Assembly: GCF_002174455.2 (NCBI RefSeq)
Contig: NZ_CP147246.1
Coordinates: 2,795,001 to 2,859,000, forward strand
DNA length: 64,000 nucleotides
Reading direction: 5' to 3'
Origin: Enterococcus sp. 9D6_DIV0238
GTDB taxonomy: Bacteria > Bacillota > Bacilli > Lactobacillales > Enterococcaceae
Positions 1 to 9,030 of this stretch are shown in pieces (the stretch's first letter is position 1; each line of letters starts with the position of its first letter). The notes beneath the pieces were generated by a model. It saw only the letters and a list, made by a program, of their open reading frames with translations. It did no database searches and was not told where the DNA came from. The position numbers and the translations under genes are program-made.

Positions 1-139
1 ATCGATTAATTTTATCTAACAGTTTTGTCATATCAGCAATCTATTTTGTAAAAATTTAGCTTTGTTACTAGGTTTTTTGATATAATTGTTTGTAATCCGA
101 ACGAACTAGGTCTTAAGATTGAGTGGAGATTCTTCAACC

Positions 140-150
140 TGTGGTATAAT
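140..150 (+). promoter_or_regulatory. Extended -10 promoter for bgsA-bgsB
   Basis: A TATAAT hexamer at 145-150 is preceded by TG one base upstream (TGnTATAAT), the extended -10 form. No good -35 is visible. The first CDS starts 27 bases downstream behind an AGGAGG ribosome site. Bases 1-139 are AT-rich and I see no gene in them. Confidence 0.5.
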
Positions 151-176
151 AGCTTGGAGAAGTTAGGAGGAGCAAC

Positions 177-1223
177 GTGAAAGTATTATTATATTTTGAA
201 GGTGAAAAAATATTAGCCAAGTCAGGAATTGGCCGGGCACTTGACCATCAAAAGCGAGCACTTTCTGCTGTGGGAATCGAGTATACATTGGATGCTGAAT
301 GCACAGATTACGATATATTGCACATAAATACATATGGAATCAATAGTCACAATATGGTGAATAAAGCTCGGAAAATGGGAAAAAAAGTGATATATCATGC
401 TCATTCAACTGAAGAAGACTTTAGAAACTCCTTTATCGGTTCTAATCAACTATCACCTTTAGTTAAAAAGTATTTGGTAAGTTTGTATTCTAAAGCAGAT
501 TATTTAATTACACCAACACCTTACTCTAAGGATTTGCTAGAAGGCTATGGAATAAAAGTCCCGATTGCCTCAATTTCGAATGGTATCGATCTGAAGCGTT
601 TTGAACGTTCGAAAACAAAAGAAGAAAAATTCAAGGAGTATTTTAATATCTCAAGCAATCAAAAAGTAATTATTTGTGTAGGATTATATTTTGAAAGAAA
701 AGGAATCATTGATTTTGTTGAGTTAGCTAGACAGTTTCCAGACTATCGTTTTATCTGGTTTGGTCATACGCCAATGTATTCAATTCCAAGAACGATTCGT
801 ACGCTTGTTAGAGAAGATCATCCTAAGAATGTTGAATTTCCTGGCTATATAAAAGGAGATATTATTGAAGGAGCCTACTCAGCAGCAGATTTATTTTTCT
901 TTCCTTCCTATGAAGAAACAGAAGGAATTGTGATATTAGAGGCTTTAGCAAGTAAGCAGCAAGTTTTAGTAAGGGATATTCCAGTATATAAAGGCTGGCT
1001 TAAAGATAAAGAAAATTGTTACATGGGCTCAACAAATGAAGAATTTGCTTCTTTGATCGAGTCGCTGATCGAAAAAAAACTGCCAAATACCTGTGAGTCA
1101 GGATATGAAGTGGCCAAGCAAAAAAGTATTGAACGAATCGGTCATGATTTAAAAGAAGTTTATGAAACAGTATTAAATCGTGGTCATACAAATGAAAGTG
1201 AACAAATCTATCTAAAAAATTGA
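177..1223 (+). CDS. bgsA: GT4 glycosyltransferase, BgsA/CpoA type (diglycosyl-diacylglycerol synthesis)
   Basis: The protein has 348 residues and starts at GTG behind AGGAGG. It has the two-Rossmann GT4 layout: an SNGIDLKRF segment near residue 135, a GLYFERKG phosphate-binding region near 168, and the EX7E motif in EETEGIVILEA near 245. Length and partner match enterococcal BgsA and pneumococcal CpoA, which add the second sugar to monoglycosyl-diacylglycerol to give the lipoteichoic acid glycolipid anchor at the inner membrane face. The gene after it is the matching first-step enzyme and the two abut, so they form an operon. The exact sugar cannot be read from sequence. Family assignment is firm; the BgsA role follows from synteny with E. 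faecalis. Confidence 0.8.
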   Translation: MKVLLYFEGEKILAKSGIGRALDHQKRALSAVGIEYTLDAECTDYDILHINTYGINSHNMVNKARKMGKKVIYHAHSTEEDFRNSFIGSNQLSPLVKKYLVSLYSKADYLITPTPYSKDLLEGYGIKVPIASISNGIDLKRFERSKTKEEKFKEYFNISSNQKVIICVGLYFERKGIIDFVELARQFPDYRFIWFGHTPMYSIPRTIRTLVREDHPKNVEFPGYIKGDIIEGAYSAADLFFFPSYEETEGIVILEALASKQQVLVRDIPVYKGWLKDKENCYMGSTNEEFASLIESLIEKKLPNTCESGYEVAKQKSIERIGHDLKEVYETVLNRGHTNESEQIYLKN

Positions 1224-1243
1224 AGGTAATGGAGGGGAACATT

Positions 1244-2467
1244 GTGAAATTTGGTTTCTTTACAGATACATACTTTCCCCAGGTCAGTGGGGTTGCTACA
1301 TCAATAAAAACACTTAAAGAAGAACTTGAGAAAAAAGGACATCAGGTCTATATTTTTACGACTACAGATCCTAATGCAAAGGAATTTGAAGAAGACGTGA
1401 TTCGAATGCCCAGTGTTCCTTTTGTATCTTTTAAAGATAGAAGAATCGTTGTTCGGGGAATGTGGTATGCTTATCTGATTGCTAAAGAGCTGGAACTAGA
1501 CTTAATCCATACACATACAGAATTTGGAGCAGGTTTATTAGGAAAAATGGTTGGGAAAAAATTAAAAATACCAGTTATTCATACCTATCATACAATGTAT
1601 GAGGATTATTTACATTATATTGCCAAAGGCAAAGTAGTTCGCCCAACGCATGTAAAATATTTTTCTCGTTTTTTTGCAAATCATACAACGGGTGTAGTTT
1701 GCCCTAGTGAGCGTGTCATTGATAAGCTGAGGGAATATGGGGTGACTGCTCCTATGAGGATCATTCCAACGGGTATTGATATAAAAAAATTTGAAAGACC
1801 TGATATCACCGAGCAAATGAAAGAAGACTTACGAGAAGAGCTAGGGTTAACTAAAGAGAATATGATGCTTTTATCTTTAAGCCGTATCTCATATGAAAAA
1901 AATATTCAAGCAATTATTCAAGGTTTACCAATTATATTTGAACGATTTCCCAATGCTCGTTTCGTGATCGTAGGTGATGGACCCTATGTAGAAAAACTAT
2001 CTTGCTTAGCAGAAGACCTAAATATTCGTGAAAAGATTCAATTTGTCGGTGAAGTACCTAATGATCAAGTAGCAATCTATTATAAAGCTGCGGATTATTT
2101 TGTCAGCGCCTCAACCTCTGAAACTCAAGGATTAACGTATACGGAAGCGATGGCTTCGGGTGTTCCCTGTGTAGTTGAGGGGAATGCTTACTTAAATAAT
2201 CTATTTGACCATGAAAGTTTAGGACATACATTTGAGAGTGATGATGAATTTGCATCAGCATTTATTGCCTATGTTGAATCAGGGATCAAACCAGATGAAA
2301 CCATTTTAAAAGATAAACTTTATGAGATATCTGCTTCTTATTTTGGTAATCGAATGTTTGAATTTTACGAAGATATGATTAAATATTATGATCAACGATT
2401 GGTAGAAAAAGAAGCTGCTGCTTCAATTGAACGTATTAAAGTTAAATTTACATCTTTAAGAAAATAA
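1244..2467 (+). CDS. bgsB: GT4 glycosyltransferase, BgsB type (monoglucosyl-diacylglycerol synthase)
   Basis: An in-frame TTG exists at 1220, but GGAGGGG at 1231-1237 sits correctly before GTG 1244, which gives a 407-residue protein starting at KFGFFTDTY. Features are the N-terminal GVATSIKTLKEEL glycine loop, the IPTGIDIKKF hinge region and an EX7E motif in ETQGLTYTEA. The family (BgsB, Listeria LafA, pneumococcal Spr0982) transfers glucose from UDP-glucose to diacylglycerol, the first step of glycolipid and lipoteichoic acid anchor synthesis. The gene follows bgsA after 20 bases and is closed by a terminator, so the pair forms a two-gene operon. The donor sugar is inferred from family. Confidence 0.8.
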   Translation: MKFGFFTDTYFPQVSGVATSIKTLKEELEKKGHQVYIFTTTDPNAKEFEEDVIRMPSVPFVSFKDRRIVVRGMWYAYLIAKELELDLIHTHTEFGAGLLGKMVGKKLKIPVIHTYHTMYEDYLHYIAKGKVVRPTHVKYFSRFFANHTTGVVCPSERVIDKLREYGVTAPMRIIPTGIDIKKFERPDITEQMKEDLREELGLTKENMMLLSLSRISYEKNIQAIIQGLPIIFERFPNARFVIVGDGPYVEKLSCLAEDLNIREKIQFVGEVPNDQVAIYYKAADYFVSASTSETQGLTYTEAMASGVPCVVEGNAYLNNLFDHESLGHTFESDDEFASAFIAYVESGIKPDETILKDKLYEISASYFGNRMFEFYEDMIKYYDQRLVEKEAAASIERIKVKFTSLRK

Positions 2468-2474
2468 ATGTTAA

Positions 2475-2515
2475 AACTTTTATTCTTAGTTTATACTGAG
2501 GATAGAAGTTTTTTT
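2475..2515 (+). terminator. Rho-independent terminator after bgsB
   Basis: A 15-bp stem including a few G-U pairs (AACTTTTATTCTTAG against CTGAGGATAGAAGTT) with a 6-base loop is followed by a T run. Confidence 0.75.
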
Positions 2516-2542
2516 ATTAAACAAAAATAGGGAGGAAATAAA

Positions 2543-3421
2543 ATGCCACAAATAGGATTTATCGGAACAGGTGTGATGGGCGCTTCGATTGTTAGAAACA
2601 TGATGAAACATGGACTAAAAGTCAATGTTTATAATCGAACAAAGAGTAAAACTGATGAACTTGTAAAAGAAGGTGCAATTTGGAAGGAGACGCCAGCAGA
2701 AATCGCTGCTTCAAGCGATATTATTTTTACAATGGTTGGCTTTCCAAAAGATGTCGAAACGATTTATTTCGATGATAATGGGATCTTCACTGAAAATATC
2801 CAAGGGAAAATTATTGTAGATTTGACCACAAGTACGCCGACATTGGCACAAAAAATTGCTGAAAAAGCCAGTGCCCTAGGTGGAGTTGCTTTGGATGCGC
2901 CAGTATCAGGGGGAGATTTAGGTGCAAAGAATGGCACATTAACAATTATGGTCGGTGGAGAGAAAGAGGCATATGATCAGTTACTGCCTGTTTTTAAGAC
3001 GTTTGGAACAACTGTCACTCTACATGGAAATGCCGGAAAAGGTCAGCACACTAAAATGGCAAATCAAATCATGATAGCAGGAACAATGACAGGGATGACT
3101 GAAATGCTTGTTTATGCCAATAAAGCTGGTTTAGATTTGGACAAAGTGATCGAAACTCTTTCTGGTGGAAGTGCTGCAAATTGGTCTTTAAGTAACTATA
3201 GTCCAAGAATTCTAAGAGAAGATTACACTCCAGGCTTTTTCGTAAAGCATTTTATAAAAGATTTAAAGATTGCATTGGATGAGGCAGAAAAAATGGACCT
3301 TGACCTACCATCAACGAAATTAGCAGTTGAACTCTATGAAAAGCTTGCTAATAAAGGTTTTGAGAACGATGGAACCCAAGCTTTGATCAAACTTTGGTGG
3401 GATGAAGGAAAACGCTCTTAG
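2543..3421 (+). CDS. NAD(P)-dependent beta-hydroxyacid dehydrogenase (3-hydroxyisobutyrate dehydrogenase family)
   Basis: This 292-residue protein starts at ATG behind GGGAGG. It begins with a Rossmann nucleotide loop (GFIGTGVMG), carries the substrate signature DAPVSGGDLGAKNGTL near residue 120, and has the conserved catalytic lysine in GKGQHTKMANQ near 170. The all-helical C-terminal half is typical of the family. Members oxidise 3-hydroxy acids such as 3-hydroxyisobutyrate, tartronate semialdehyde or 4-hydroxybutyrate. The substrate here is not evident. It lies between two terminators or promoters and is probably monocistronic. Confident as a family, not as a specific enzyme. Confidence 0.8.
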   Translation: MPQIGFIGTGVMGASIVRNMMKHGLKVNVYNRTKSKTDELVKEGAIWKETPAEIAASSDIIFTMVGFPKDVETIYFDDNGIFTENIQGKIIVDLTTSTPTLAQKIAEKASALGGVALDAPVSGGDLGAKNGTLTIMVGGEKEAYDQLLPVFKTFGTTVTLHGNAGKGQHTKMANQIMIAGTMTGMTEMLVYANKAGLDLDKVIETLSGGSAANWSLSNYSPRILREDYTPGFFVKHFIKDLKIALDEAEKMDLDLPSTKLAVELYEKLANKGFENDGTQALIKLWWDEGKRS

Positions 3422-3533
3422 ATCAAAAATTAAAGAACAGCAAAAAAATGAAAAAAAATGACGAAATATCATGCAAGAAACGCAATGTTTTGATACAATG
3501 GTACAGAACTAGTTTGCAGAGGGAGGCCCATTT

Positions 3534-3764
3534 ATGAAACATTCACAACTTGTGGCGATCATTAAAAGACTTGAAGCGATGACTGAAGCAACAGACAACG
3601 AAATTCAAGTACGCCGCTTTGAAAAAGAAGGCGTAGAAAAATGCATCGTGAATTATGATAAATCGACTGAAACATTTGAATTAACAGAAAGTGATTCTCA
3701 ACAAAGCTATCAATTTGATAATATCGATATTGTAGCAATGGAGATCTATGATTTAATTCAATAA
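3534..3764 (+). CDS. YkuJ-like DUF1797 small protein
   Basis: The protein has 76 residues and starts at ATG behind GGGAGG. The pattern, an N-terminal helix (QLVAIIKRLEAM), central strands with an FEKEG/CIVNYD segment, and a C-terminal FDNIDIVAMEIYDLIQ, matches B. subtilis YkuJ. That family has a known structure but no settled function. It is short, acidic and cytosolic. The gene stands alone between its own upstream region and a strong bidirectional terminator. Confidence 0.75.
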   Translation: MKHSQLVAIIKRLEAMTEATDNEIQVRRFEKEGVEKCIVNYDKSTETFELTESDSQQSYQFDNIDIVAMEIYDLIQ

Positions 3765-3776
3765 AAAAGAATACTC

Positions 3777-3820
3777 AAAAACCTTGTGGCATACAATTTG
3801 TATGCCACAAGGTTTTTTTT
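3777..3820. terminator. Bidirectional terminator between convergent genes
   Basis: A near-perfect long palindrome (CCTTGTGGCATACA and its complement around a 3-base loop) is flanked by A and T runs. It can serve both the YkuJ-like gene and the minus-strand gene that ends at 3822. Confidence 0.9.
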
Positions 3821-3821
3821 A

Positions 3822-4883
3822 CTAAGCGGTTGTCAATTCTTTAAAGATAGTTTTGACAGTAGTTTTTTCTTTGATGCGGTAAGCATTTGAACCAGCAAAG
3901 ACCAATGCATCCTCTGGTTCTTTCGTCACTGCATTCAACAATGTCTCAGTGATACAATATGGAATCGTTTCGCGATCACAATGTTTATAGGACAAGCAAT
4001 TACGGCATTTTTCAATCGGAATTTGCTCATGTTTGATTCGCTCAGAAAAACGATTTTTTATAGCTCTACCCGGCATACCTACAGGACTTTTAATGATAGT
4101 GATATCTTCTTTTTCAGCTTTGATATACGCCTCTTTAAAAGATTCTGGTGCGTCACATTCTTCTGTTACAACAAAACGTGTAGCCATCTGTACGCCTGAA
4201 CAACCTAAACTGAGATAATGATCGATATCCTCACGATCAAAAACACCACCGGCAAAAATAACTGGAATTTTTTTATTGAAGTCTGCTCCAAAAGAGTTGA
4301 CTGTTTCAACGATTTTTATGATCTCTTCGTCCATTTGTTCAATGCTCTGCTCGATCACTTCAGCTTTAAAACCAAGATGTCCTCCAGCTTTCGGACCTTC
4401 GATCACAACAAAATCCGCTGTTTTGTTGTACCTTTTTTTCCAGGTACTTAGAAGAACCCTTGCACCCTTATTAGAGGAGACGATTGGTGCTATTTTAGTT
4501 TGGCTTCCTTCAACTAATTCGGGTAAATTGATCGGTAGCCCAGCTCCGGAAATAATGACATCCGCGCCAACTTCAACACATCTTTTTACATAACGATCAT
4601 AGTGAAAAGTTGCCGCCATGATATTGAATCCAATCAGTCCGCCACAAGCGATCTCTTTTGCTTTTTCAAATTGTTTTTGAATGGCGATCATGTTTGCTCT
4701 TAGTGGTGACTTTTCAAACGATTCTTCCTGATATCCGATTTGTGCGGTTGATAAAATACCGATGCCACCTTCGCGGCTAACTGCACCAGCTAAATTCGCT
4801 AAGCTGACTCCAATGCCCATACCACCTTGGATGATAGGCACTTTTGCAACAAGACCGTCTATTACTAATGGTTTTAAAGACAT
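3822..4883 (-). CDS. FMN-dependent nitronate monooxygenase / FabK-like protein with C-terminal cysteine cluster
   Basis: A 353-residue TIM-barrel flavoprotein that starts at ATG behind AAAGGAGC. The N-terminus has the QGGMGIGVSLANLAGAVS motif shared by nitronate monooxygenases and FabK, and GPKAGGHLG holds the active-site histidine region. Unlike FabK at 7029-7985 it carries a C-terminal cysteine cluster (CRNC, then HC, then YC, around residues 293-310), as in some longer 2-nitropropane dioxygenase-like proteins. It lies divergent to the fatty acid operon. A FabT-type box sits just after its promoter, which suggests regulation with lipid synthesis. The substrate is unknown: nitronate detoxification, or an enoyl reductase-like step. 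Confidence 0.7.
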   Translation of the reverse strand: MSLKPLVIDGLVAKVPIIQGGMGIGVSLANLAGAVSREGGIGILSTAQIGYQEESFEKSPLRANMIAIQKQFEKAKEIACGGLIGFNIMAATFHYDRYVKRCVEVGADVIISGAGLPINLPELVEGSQTKIAPIVSSNKGARVLLSTWKKRYNKTADFVVIEGPKAGGHLGFKAEVIEQSIEQMDEEIIKIVETVNSFGADFNKKIPVIFAGGVFDREDIDHYLSLGCSGVQMATRFVVTEECDAPESFKEAYIKAEKEDITIIKSPVGMPGRAIKNRFSERIKHEQIPIEKCRNCLSYKHCDRETIPYCITETLLNAVTKEPEDALVFAGSNAYRIKEKTTVKTIFKELTTA

Positions 4884-4921
4884 ATTTTTGCTCCTTTGTA
4901 TTAGTAAAAAAATGTAAATAC

Positions 4922-4972
4922 TTTGATATTCAAACTAAAACAAATGATAGTCAATTGAAGGGGAACTGTCAA
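4922..4972 (-). promoter_or_regulatory. Promoter and FabT-type box of the FabK-like gene
   Basis: On the minus strand, TTGACA (4972-4967), a 17-base spacer and TATCAT (4949-4944) form a good sigma-A promoter. A perfect TTTGA-N3-TCAAA palindrome (4934-4922) lies where transcription should start. The same palindrome occurs twice at the fabT promoter. Confidence 0.65.
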
Positions 4973-5083
4973 ATGTTTTTTTTAGAAAGTCAAGAAAGTA
5001 CCAATTTAAAAATTTTTTTATTTGAAATAGTCTTGATATGATGGGCTTTTTAGTTAAGAATAATTAAAAATCAAATATTTTAC

Positions 5084-5140
5084 TTGCAATCTCTTTTTAT
5101 ATACGATATAGTTTGAACATCAAATGATTTGATTATCAAA
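5084..5140 (+). promoter_or_regulatory. fabT/FASII operon promoter with two FabT boxes
   Basis: TTGCAA (5084-5089), a 17-base spacer and TATAGT (5107-5112) form the promoter. Two TTTGA-N3-TCAAA palindromes at 5112-5124 and 5128-5140 overlap the -10 and start region. FabT is a MarR-family repressor known to bind TTTGA-N3-TCAAA-type sites in streptococci and enterococci, so autoregulation is expected. Confidence 0.75.
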
Positions 5141-5161
5141 CTATATGGATGGTGCGCACAC

Positions 5162-5602
5162 ATGGAACCTAATTTAGAAACAGTCAACGATTATCTTGTC
5201 AGTGTCTTCAATGATATTTTAACGATCGAAGAATCTGAGCTAAAAAAATCACAATTTAATGATCTATCCATTACAGAGATGCATACGATCGAAGCAATCG
5301 GTATGTACAAAAAGAAAACCTCTTCAGAAGTCGCAAAAGAATTGTCGATTACTGTTGGCACTTTGACTGTTGCAATCAATAATCTTGTAAAAAAAGGTTA
5401 TGTTGAACGGATTCGAAGTGAGGATGATCGTAGAGTTGTTAAATTAGGTTTGACAAAGAAAGGGAAATTACTTTTCAGAGTCCACCAACATTTCCATAGA
5501 GAAATGGTGAAACGAATTTTAAGCGGAATGGATAAATCAGAAGAGCAAGCATTATTGAAAGCTCTAAAAAATCTTCATGATTTCTTGAAGGAATATAAGT
5601 AA
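5162..5602 (+). CDS. fabT: FabT, MarR-family repressor of fatty acid synthesis
   Basis: The start is set at ATG 5162 (MEPNLETVNDYLVS), giving 146 residues; an upstream in-frame TTG at 5129 lies inside an operator box. A winged helix spans about residues 45-100 (SSEVAKELSITVGTLTVAINNLVKKGYVERI, shown here only as the HTH position, then the DDRR wing). FabT represses the FASII genes and responds to acyl-ACP. It is the first gene of the operon and has two candidate operators in its promoter, so it should control itself and the genes behind it. Confidence 0.9.
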   Translation: MEPNLETVNDYLVSVFNDILTIEESELKKSQFNDLSITEMHTIEAIGMYKKKTSSEVAKELSITVGTLTVAINNLVKKGYVERIRSEDDRRVVKLGLTKKGKLLFRVHQHFHREMVKRILSGMDKSEEQALLKALKNLHDFLKEYK

Positions 5603-5617
5603 AAAGTGAGGGCCAAA

Positions 5618-6577
5618 ATGAACCAATTCGCAAAAATAACTTGTACAGGCCGATATGTTCCTGAAAATGTTGTTTCCAATCAGCAGTTAACAACAATGAT
5701 GGAGACATCTGACGAATGGATTTCAAGTCGGACTGGGATACGGGCAAGAAATATTGTTACCAATGAAAATACTTCGGACTTATGTATCAAGGTAGCCGAA
5801 CAATTATTAAAAAAATCTGGTAAAAAACCGGAAGAATTAGATTTTATTCTAGTTGCTACGATGACACCGGATTATGGAACACCTTCTGTTGCATGTTTGG
5901 TTCAAGGAAGTATCGCTGCACAAAATGCATTTGCTTTTGATATAAGTGCTGCATGTTCTGGGTTTGTTTATGCTTTAAGTATGGGTGAAAAATTGATACG
6001 TACTGGCAAAAGACTTGGAATGATCATTGGCGGTGAAACTTTGTCAAAAGTGATCGATTGGAATGATCGTACAACAGCAGTGCTGTTTGGAGATGGGGCG
6101 GCAGGTGTAATACTTGAAGCAGATACTGAAGAACATTTTCTTAGTGAAAAGCTTCAGGCAGATGGGAAAAGAGCTAAGTCGCTAACTTCAGGATATTTAG
6201 AAAACAAGAGTCCTTTTTATACAGAATCTTCAGAAGAATCTAATTATCTCAAAATGACAGGCAGAGATATTTATGATTTTTCTTTAAAAGATGTAGCAAG
6301 TAATATTCGTGAAATCGTCGAAGAAGATGTTGATTACTTATTACTACATCAGGCAAATAAACGAATCATCGAAAAAATATCTCGAAAGCTCGCTATTCCA
6401 AGAGAAAAATTTTTAACGAATATGGAACAAAATGGCAATACTTCTGCCGCGAGCATTCCCTTATTATTAGATGAATCAGTAGAAGCAGGAGTACTGAAAA
6501 TTGGCTCCGGACAAAAAATCGTGTTAACAGGTTATGGCGGCGGTTTAACGTGGGGATCGATCCTCTTAACGCTATAA
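5618..6577 (+). CDS. fabH: 3-oxoacyl-ACP synthase III (KASIII)
   Basis: The start is taken at ATG 5618 (MNQFAKITCTG, 320 residues) because GAGGG lies just upstream; GTG 5606 would overlap that site. The thiolase-fold triad is visible: cysteine in SAACSGFVYAL near 110, histidine in LLLHQANKRI near 245, and asparagine in NGNTSAASIP near 275. FabH condenses acetyl-CoA or a branched or straight acyl-CoA with malonyl-ACP to start fatty acid synthesis in the cytosol. It lies 15 bases after fabT. Confidence 0.93.
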   Translation: MNQFAKITCTGRYVPENVVSNQQLTTMMETSDEWISSRTGIRARNIVTNENTSDLCIKVAEQLLKKSGKKPEELDFILVATMTPDYGTPSVACLVQGSIAAQNAFAFDISAACSGFVYALSMGEKLIRTGKRLGMIIGGETLSKVIDWNDRTTAVLFGDGAAGVILEADTEEHFLSEKLQADGKRAKSLTSGYLENKSPFYTESSEESNYLKMTGRDIYDFSLKDVASNIREIVEEDVDYLLLHQANKRIIEKISRKLAIPREKFLTNMEQNGNTSAASIPLLLDESVEAGVLKIGSGQKIVLTGYGGGLTWGSILLTL

Positions 6578-6626
6578 GACTGTGACTATATAAATTAAAA
6601 AAGAAATTCATTGGAGGAATATACAC

Positions 6627-6854
6627 ATGGTATTCGAAAAAATTCAAGCAATTATTGTAGAAGAATTAGGTAAAGAGCCGGAAGAAGTAAAATTAACAAC
6701 AAACATCCAAGAAGAGTTAGATGCAGATAGTTTAGATCTATTCCAAATCATCAACGAAATCGAAGATGCATTCGATGTAAAAATTGAATCAGAAGACGGC
6801 ATCACAACAGTGCAGGACTTAGTGACATACGTAGAAAAACAAACAGCAGAATAA
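6627..6854 (+). CDS. acpP: Acyl carrier protein
   Basis: A 75-residue acidic four-helix protein behind GGAGG. The phosphopantetheine serine lies in the [18 protein letters not shown] region near residue 35 (DSLD signature). It carries the growing acyl chain for the enzymes of this operon. A hairpin with a T run lies between it and fabK, so it may be expressed above the downstream genes by partial termination. Confidence 0.93.
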   Translation: MVFEKIQAIIVEELGKEPEEVKLTTNIQEELDADSLDLFQIINEIEDAFDVKIESEDGITTVQDLVTYVEKQTAE

Positions 6855-6961
6855 TCAAGCTCATTTGCTTACACATAGAATTGGCAAAACAAAGTATTTT
6901 TGGGAAGCCAAACGCTTGCTGAAAATCTAGCTTTTTTACACTGTTAGTTGGAATTAGAAAG

Positions 6962-7002
6962 GCTGGTACTAAACTTATTGAGTTTTGTTCCAGCTCTTTT
7001 TT
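6962..7002 (+). terminator. Hairpin with T run between acpP and fabK (attenuator-like)
   Basis: A 13-bp stem with two mismatches (GCTGGTACTAAAC against GTTTTGTTCCAGC) is followed by TCTTTTTT. It lies inside the FASII operon, so it probably terminates only part of the transcripts. The stem resembles the tail hairpin of the dispersed repeats listed at 15001, 22351, 43050 and 61966. Confidence 0.6.
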
Positions 7003-7028
7003 CATTAAGGATTTAAGGGAGGTCGTTT

Positions 7029-7985
7029 ATGCGATCACAGATTTGTAAGTTGCTTAACATTCAGTATCCAATTTTTCAAGGTGGAATGGCCTGGATTGCA
7101 GATGCTTCCTTAGCAGGAGCTGTTTCAAATGCTGGTGGTTTGGGAATCATCGCAGGAGGTAACGCGCCCAAAGAAGTTGTACAGGCAGAAATTCAAAAAA
7201 TAAAGAAAATGACAGATAAGCCATTCGGTGTCAATATCATGCTGCTTTCGCCATTTGCAGAAGATATTGTCGATTTAGTTTGCGAAGAAAATGTTCCTGT
7301 CGTCACAACGGGTGCAGGAAATCCGAGTAAATACATGGCACGTTTTAAAGAACATAATATTAAAGTAATTCCAGTAGTTCCTTCAGTCGCATTGGGTGCA
7401 CGAATGGAAAAAATCGGTGCAGATGCTGTAATTGTTGAAGGAATGGAGGCTGGAGGACATATCGGTAAGCTTACAACGATGAGTATCGTACCTCAAGTAG
7501 TCGATGCTTTATCGATCCCAGTCATTGCAGCAGGAGGGATCGGTGATGGTCGAGGCATGGCAGCTACATTGATGTTAGGTGCAGAAGGAGTTCAAGTTGG
7601 TACGCGTTTTTTAGTCGCAAAAGAATGTACAGTACATGAAAATTATAAAGCCAGGATCATAAAAGCACGAGATATTGATACAACGGTTACGTGCCAACAT
7701 TTTGGACATCCTGTACGGGCAATCAAAAATAAACTAACGAACGAATATGATCGATTAGAAAAAATTGAATTGAGAAATCCTGAACCAGATCTTGTAAAAT
7801 TTGACGAATTAGGTCAAGGAGCATTGCGAAAAGCGGTGGTTGAAGGCGATGTGGATCATGGCTCGATCATGGCAGGACAAATTGCAGGAATGATTACAAA
7901 AGAAGAAACAGCAAAAGAAATTATTGATTCGTATATTATTGAAATGAAACAAGTTTTTGTAGAGAAATATAGCCAGTGGGGATAA
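7029..7985 (+). CDS. fabK: Enoyl-ACP reductase II, FMN-dependent
   Basis: A 318-residue TIM-barrel flavoprotein starting at ATG behind GGGAGG. It has the FMN-binding QGGMAWIADASLAGAVSNAGG segment at residues 18-38, the catalytic histidine in EGMEAGGHIGKLTTM near 145, and a glycine-rich AAGGIGDGRG phosphate loop near 175. FabK performs the last reduction of each elongation cycle (NAD(P)H, FMN) and replaces FabI in many lactic acid bacteria. Its place in the operon supports the true FabK role over the paralogue at 3822-4883. Confidence 0.92.
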   Translation: MRSQICKLLNIQYPIFQGGMAWIADASLAGAVSNAGGLGIIAGGNAPKEVVQAEIQKIKKMTDKPFGVNIMLLSPFAEDIVDLVCEENVPVVTTGAGNPSKYMARFKEHNIKVIPVVPSVALGARMEKIGADAVIVEGMEAGGHIGKLTTMSIVPQVVDALSIPVIAAGGIGDGRGMAATLMLGAEGVQVGTRFLVAKECTVHENYKARIIKARDIDTTVTCQHFGHPVRAIKNKLTNEYDRLEKIELRNPEPDLVKFDELGQGALRKAVVEGDVDHGSIMAGQIAGMITKEETAKEIIDSYIIEMKQVFVEKYSQWG

Positions 7986-8097
7986 TAGTCATTCACATGG
8001 CTTTTATGATAAAGAAATTGAATGAAACGAAAAAGTTTTCGGGTGACGAACATTGAGAAATGAAGCTCTCTCGATTTTAAAAGTAAGGAGTAATAGG

Positions 8098-9027
8098 ATG
8101 AGAACTGCTTTTGTATTTAGTGGACAAGGTGCTCAATATAGTGGGATGGGCAAGGAATTATTTGATAAAGAAAAAATCGTTCAAGACACGTTTGAAGAAG
8201 CTAGTGACGTTTTAGGCTATGATATGGCAGAACTTTGTTTTACTGAAAATAAGCGTCTCAATGAAACGATGTATACACAACCTGCTATTTTAACTGTAAG
8301 TATTGCTTTTTTCCGCTTATTGCAGGCAAAAGGCTATCGACCAGATGTCGTAGCAGGACTCAGCTTAGGTGAATATAGTGCACTTGTTGCAAGTGGAGCC
8401 ATTTCATTTAAACAGGCTGTTCAGCTAGTGGCTAAACGAGGTAAATTTATGTCGGAAGCAGCACCTTCGGGGACTGGGAAAATGGTCGCAGTGATGAACG
8501 CAGACCGTTCATTGATTGAAGAATGTTGTCTAAAAGCCAGTGAATTTGGGATCGTTTCTCCAGCAAATTACAATACTCCTCAGCAAATTGTGATTGGAGG
8601 AGAAGTGACCGCCGTTGATCAAGCAATAGAATTATTGACAGAGGCTGGAGTAAAACGAATGATCCCGCTAAATGTCAGTGGTCCTTTCCATACCGCACTA
8701 TTAAAACCAGCTTCTGAAAAGCTTGCGGCCGAATTAGATCAAATTGAGTTTACAGAGATGATGATTCCTGTAATCAGCAATACAACAGCGCAAGTAATGA
8801 AACAAGCTGAGGTCAAGCAGTTATTGGAACAGCAGGTTATGTCTGCCGTACGTTTTGCAGATAGTATTGAAACAATCAAAAAAATGGACGTTGATACAAT
8901 TATAGAAGTTGGGCCAGGAAAAACATTGACTGGCTTTATCAAGAAGATCGACAAAGAAATTCAAACAGCTCGTGTGGAAGATGAAAAAACATTAGCTGAA
9001 GCAGAGAATCTTTTGAGTGGGAGGTAA
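8098..9027 (+). CDS. fabD: Malonyl-CoA:ACP transacylase
   Basis: The start is ATG 8098 behind AAGGAG (309 residues, MRTAFVFSGQGAQ); the in-frame TTG at 8053 has no ribosome site. The active-site serine is in GLSLGEYSALVASG near residue 90, the GQGAQ oxyanion motif is at the N-terminus, and the histidine is in SGPFHTALL near 200. It loads malonyl onto ACP for FabH and FabF. Confidence 0.93.
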   Translation: MRTAFVFSGQGAQYSGMGKELFDKEKIVQDTFEEASDVLGYDMAELCFTENKRLNETMYTQPAILTVSIAFFRLLQAKGYRPDVVAGLSLGEYSALVASGAISFKQAVQLVAKRGKFMSEAAPSGTGKMVAVMNADRSLIEECCLKASEFGIVSPANYNTPQQIVIGGEVTAVDQAIELLTEAGVKRMIPLNVSGPFHTALLKPASEKLAAELDQIEFTEMMIPVISNTTAQVMKQAEVKQLLEQQVMSAVRFADSIETIKKMDVDTIIEVGPGKTLTGFIKKIDKEIQTARVEDEKTLAEAENLLSGR

Positions 9028-9030
9028 CCT

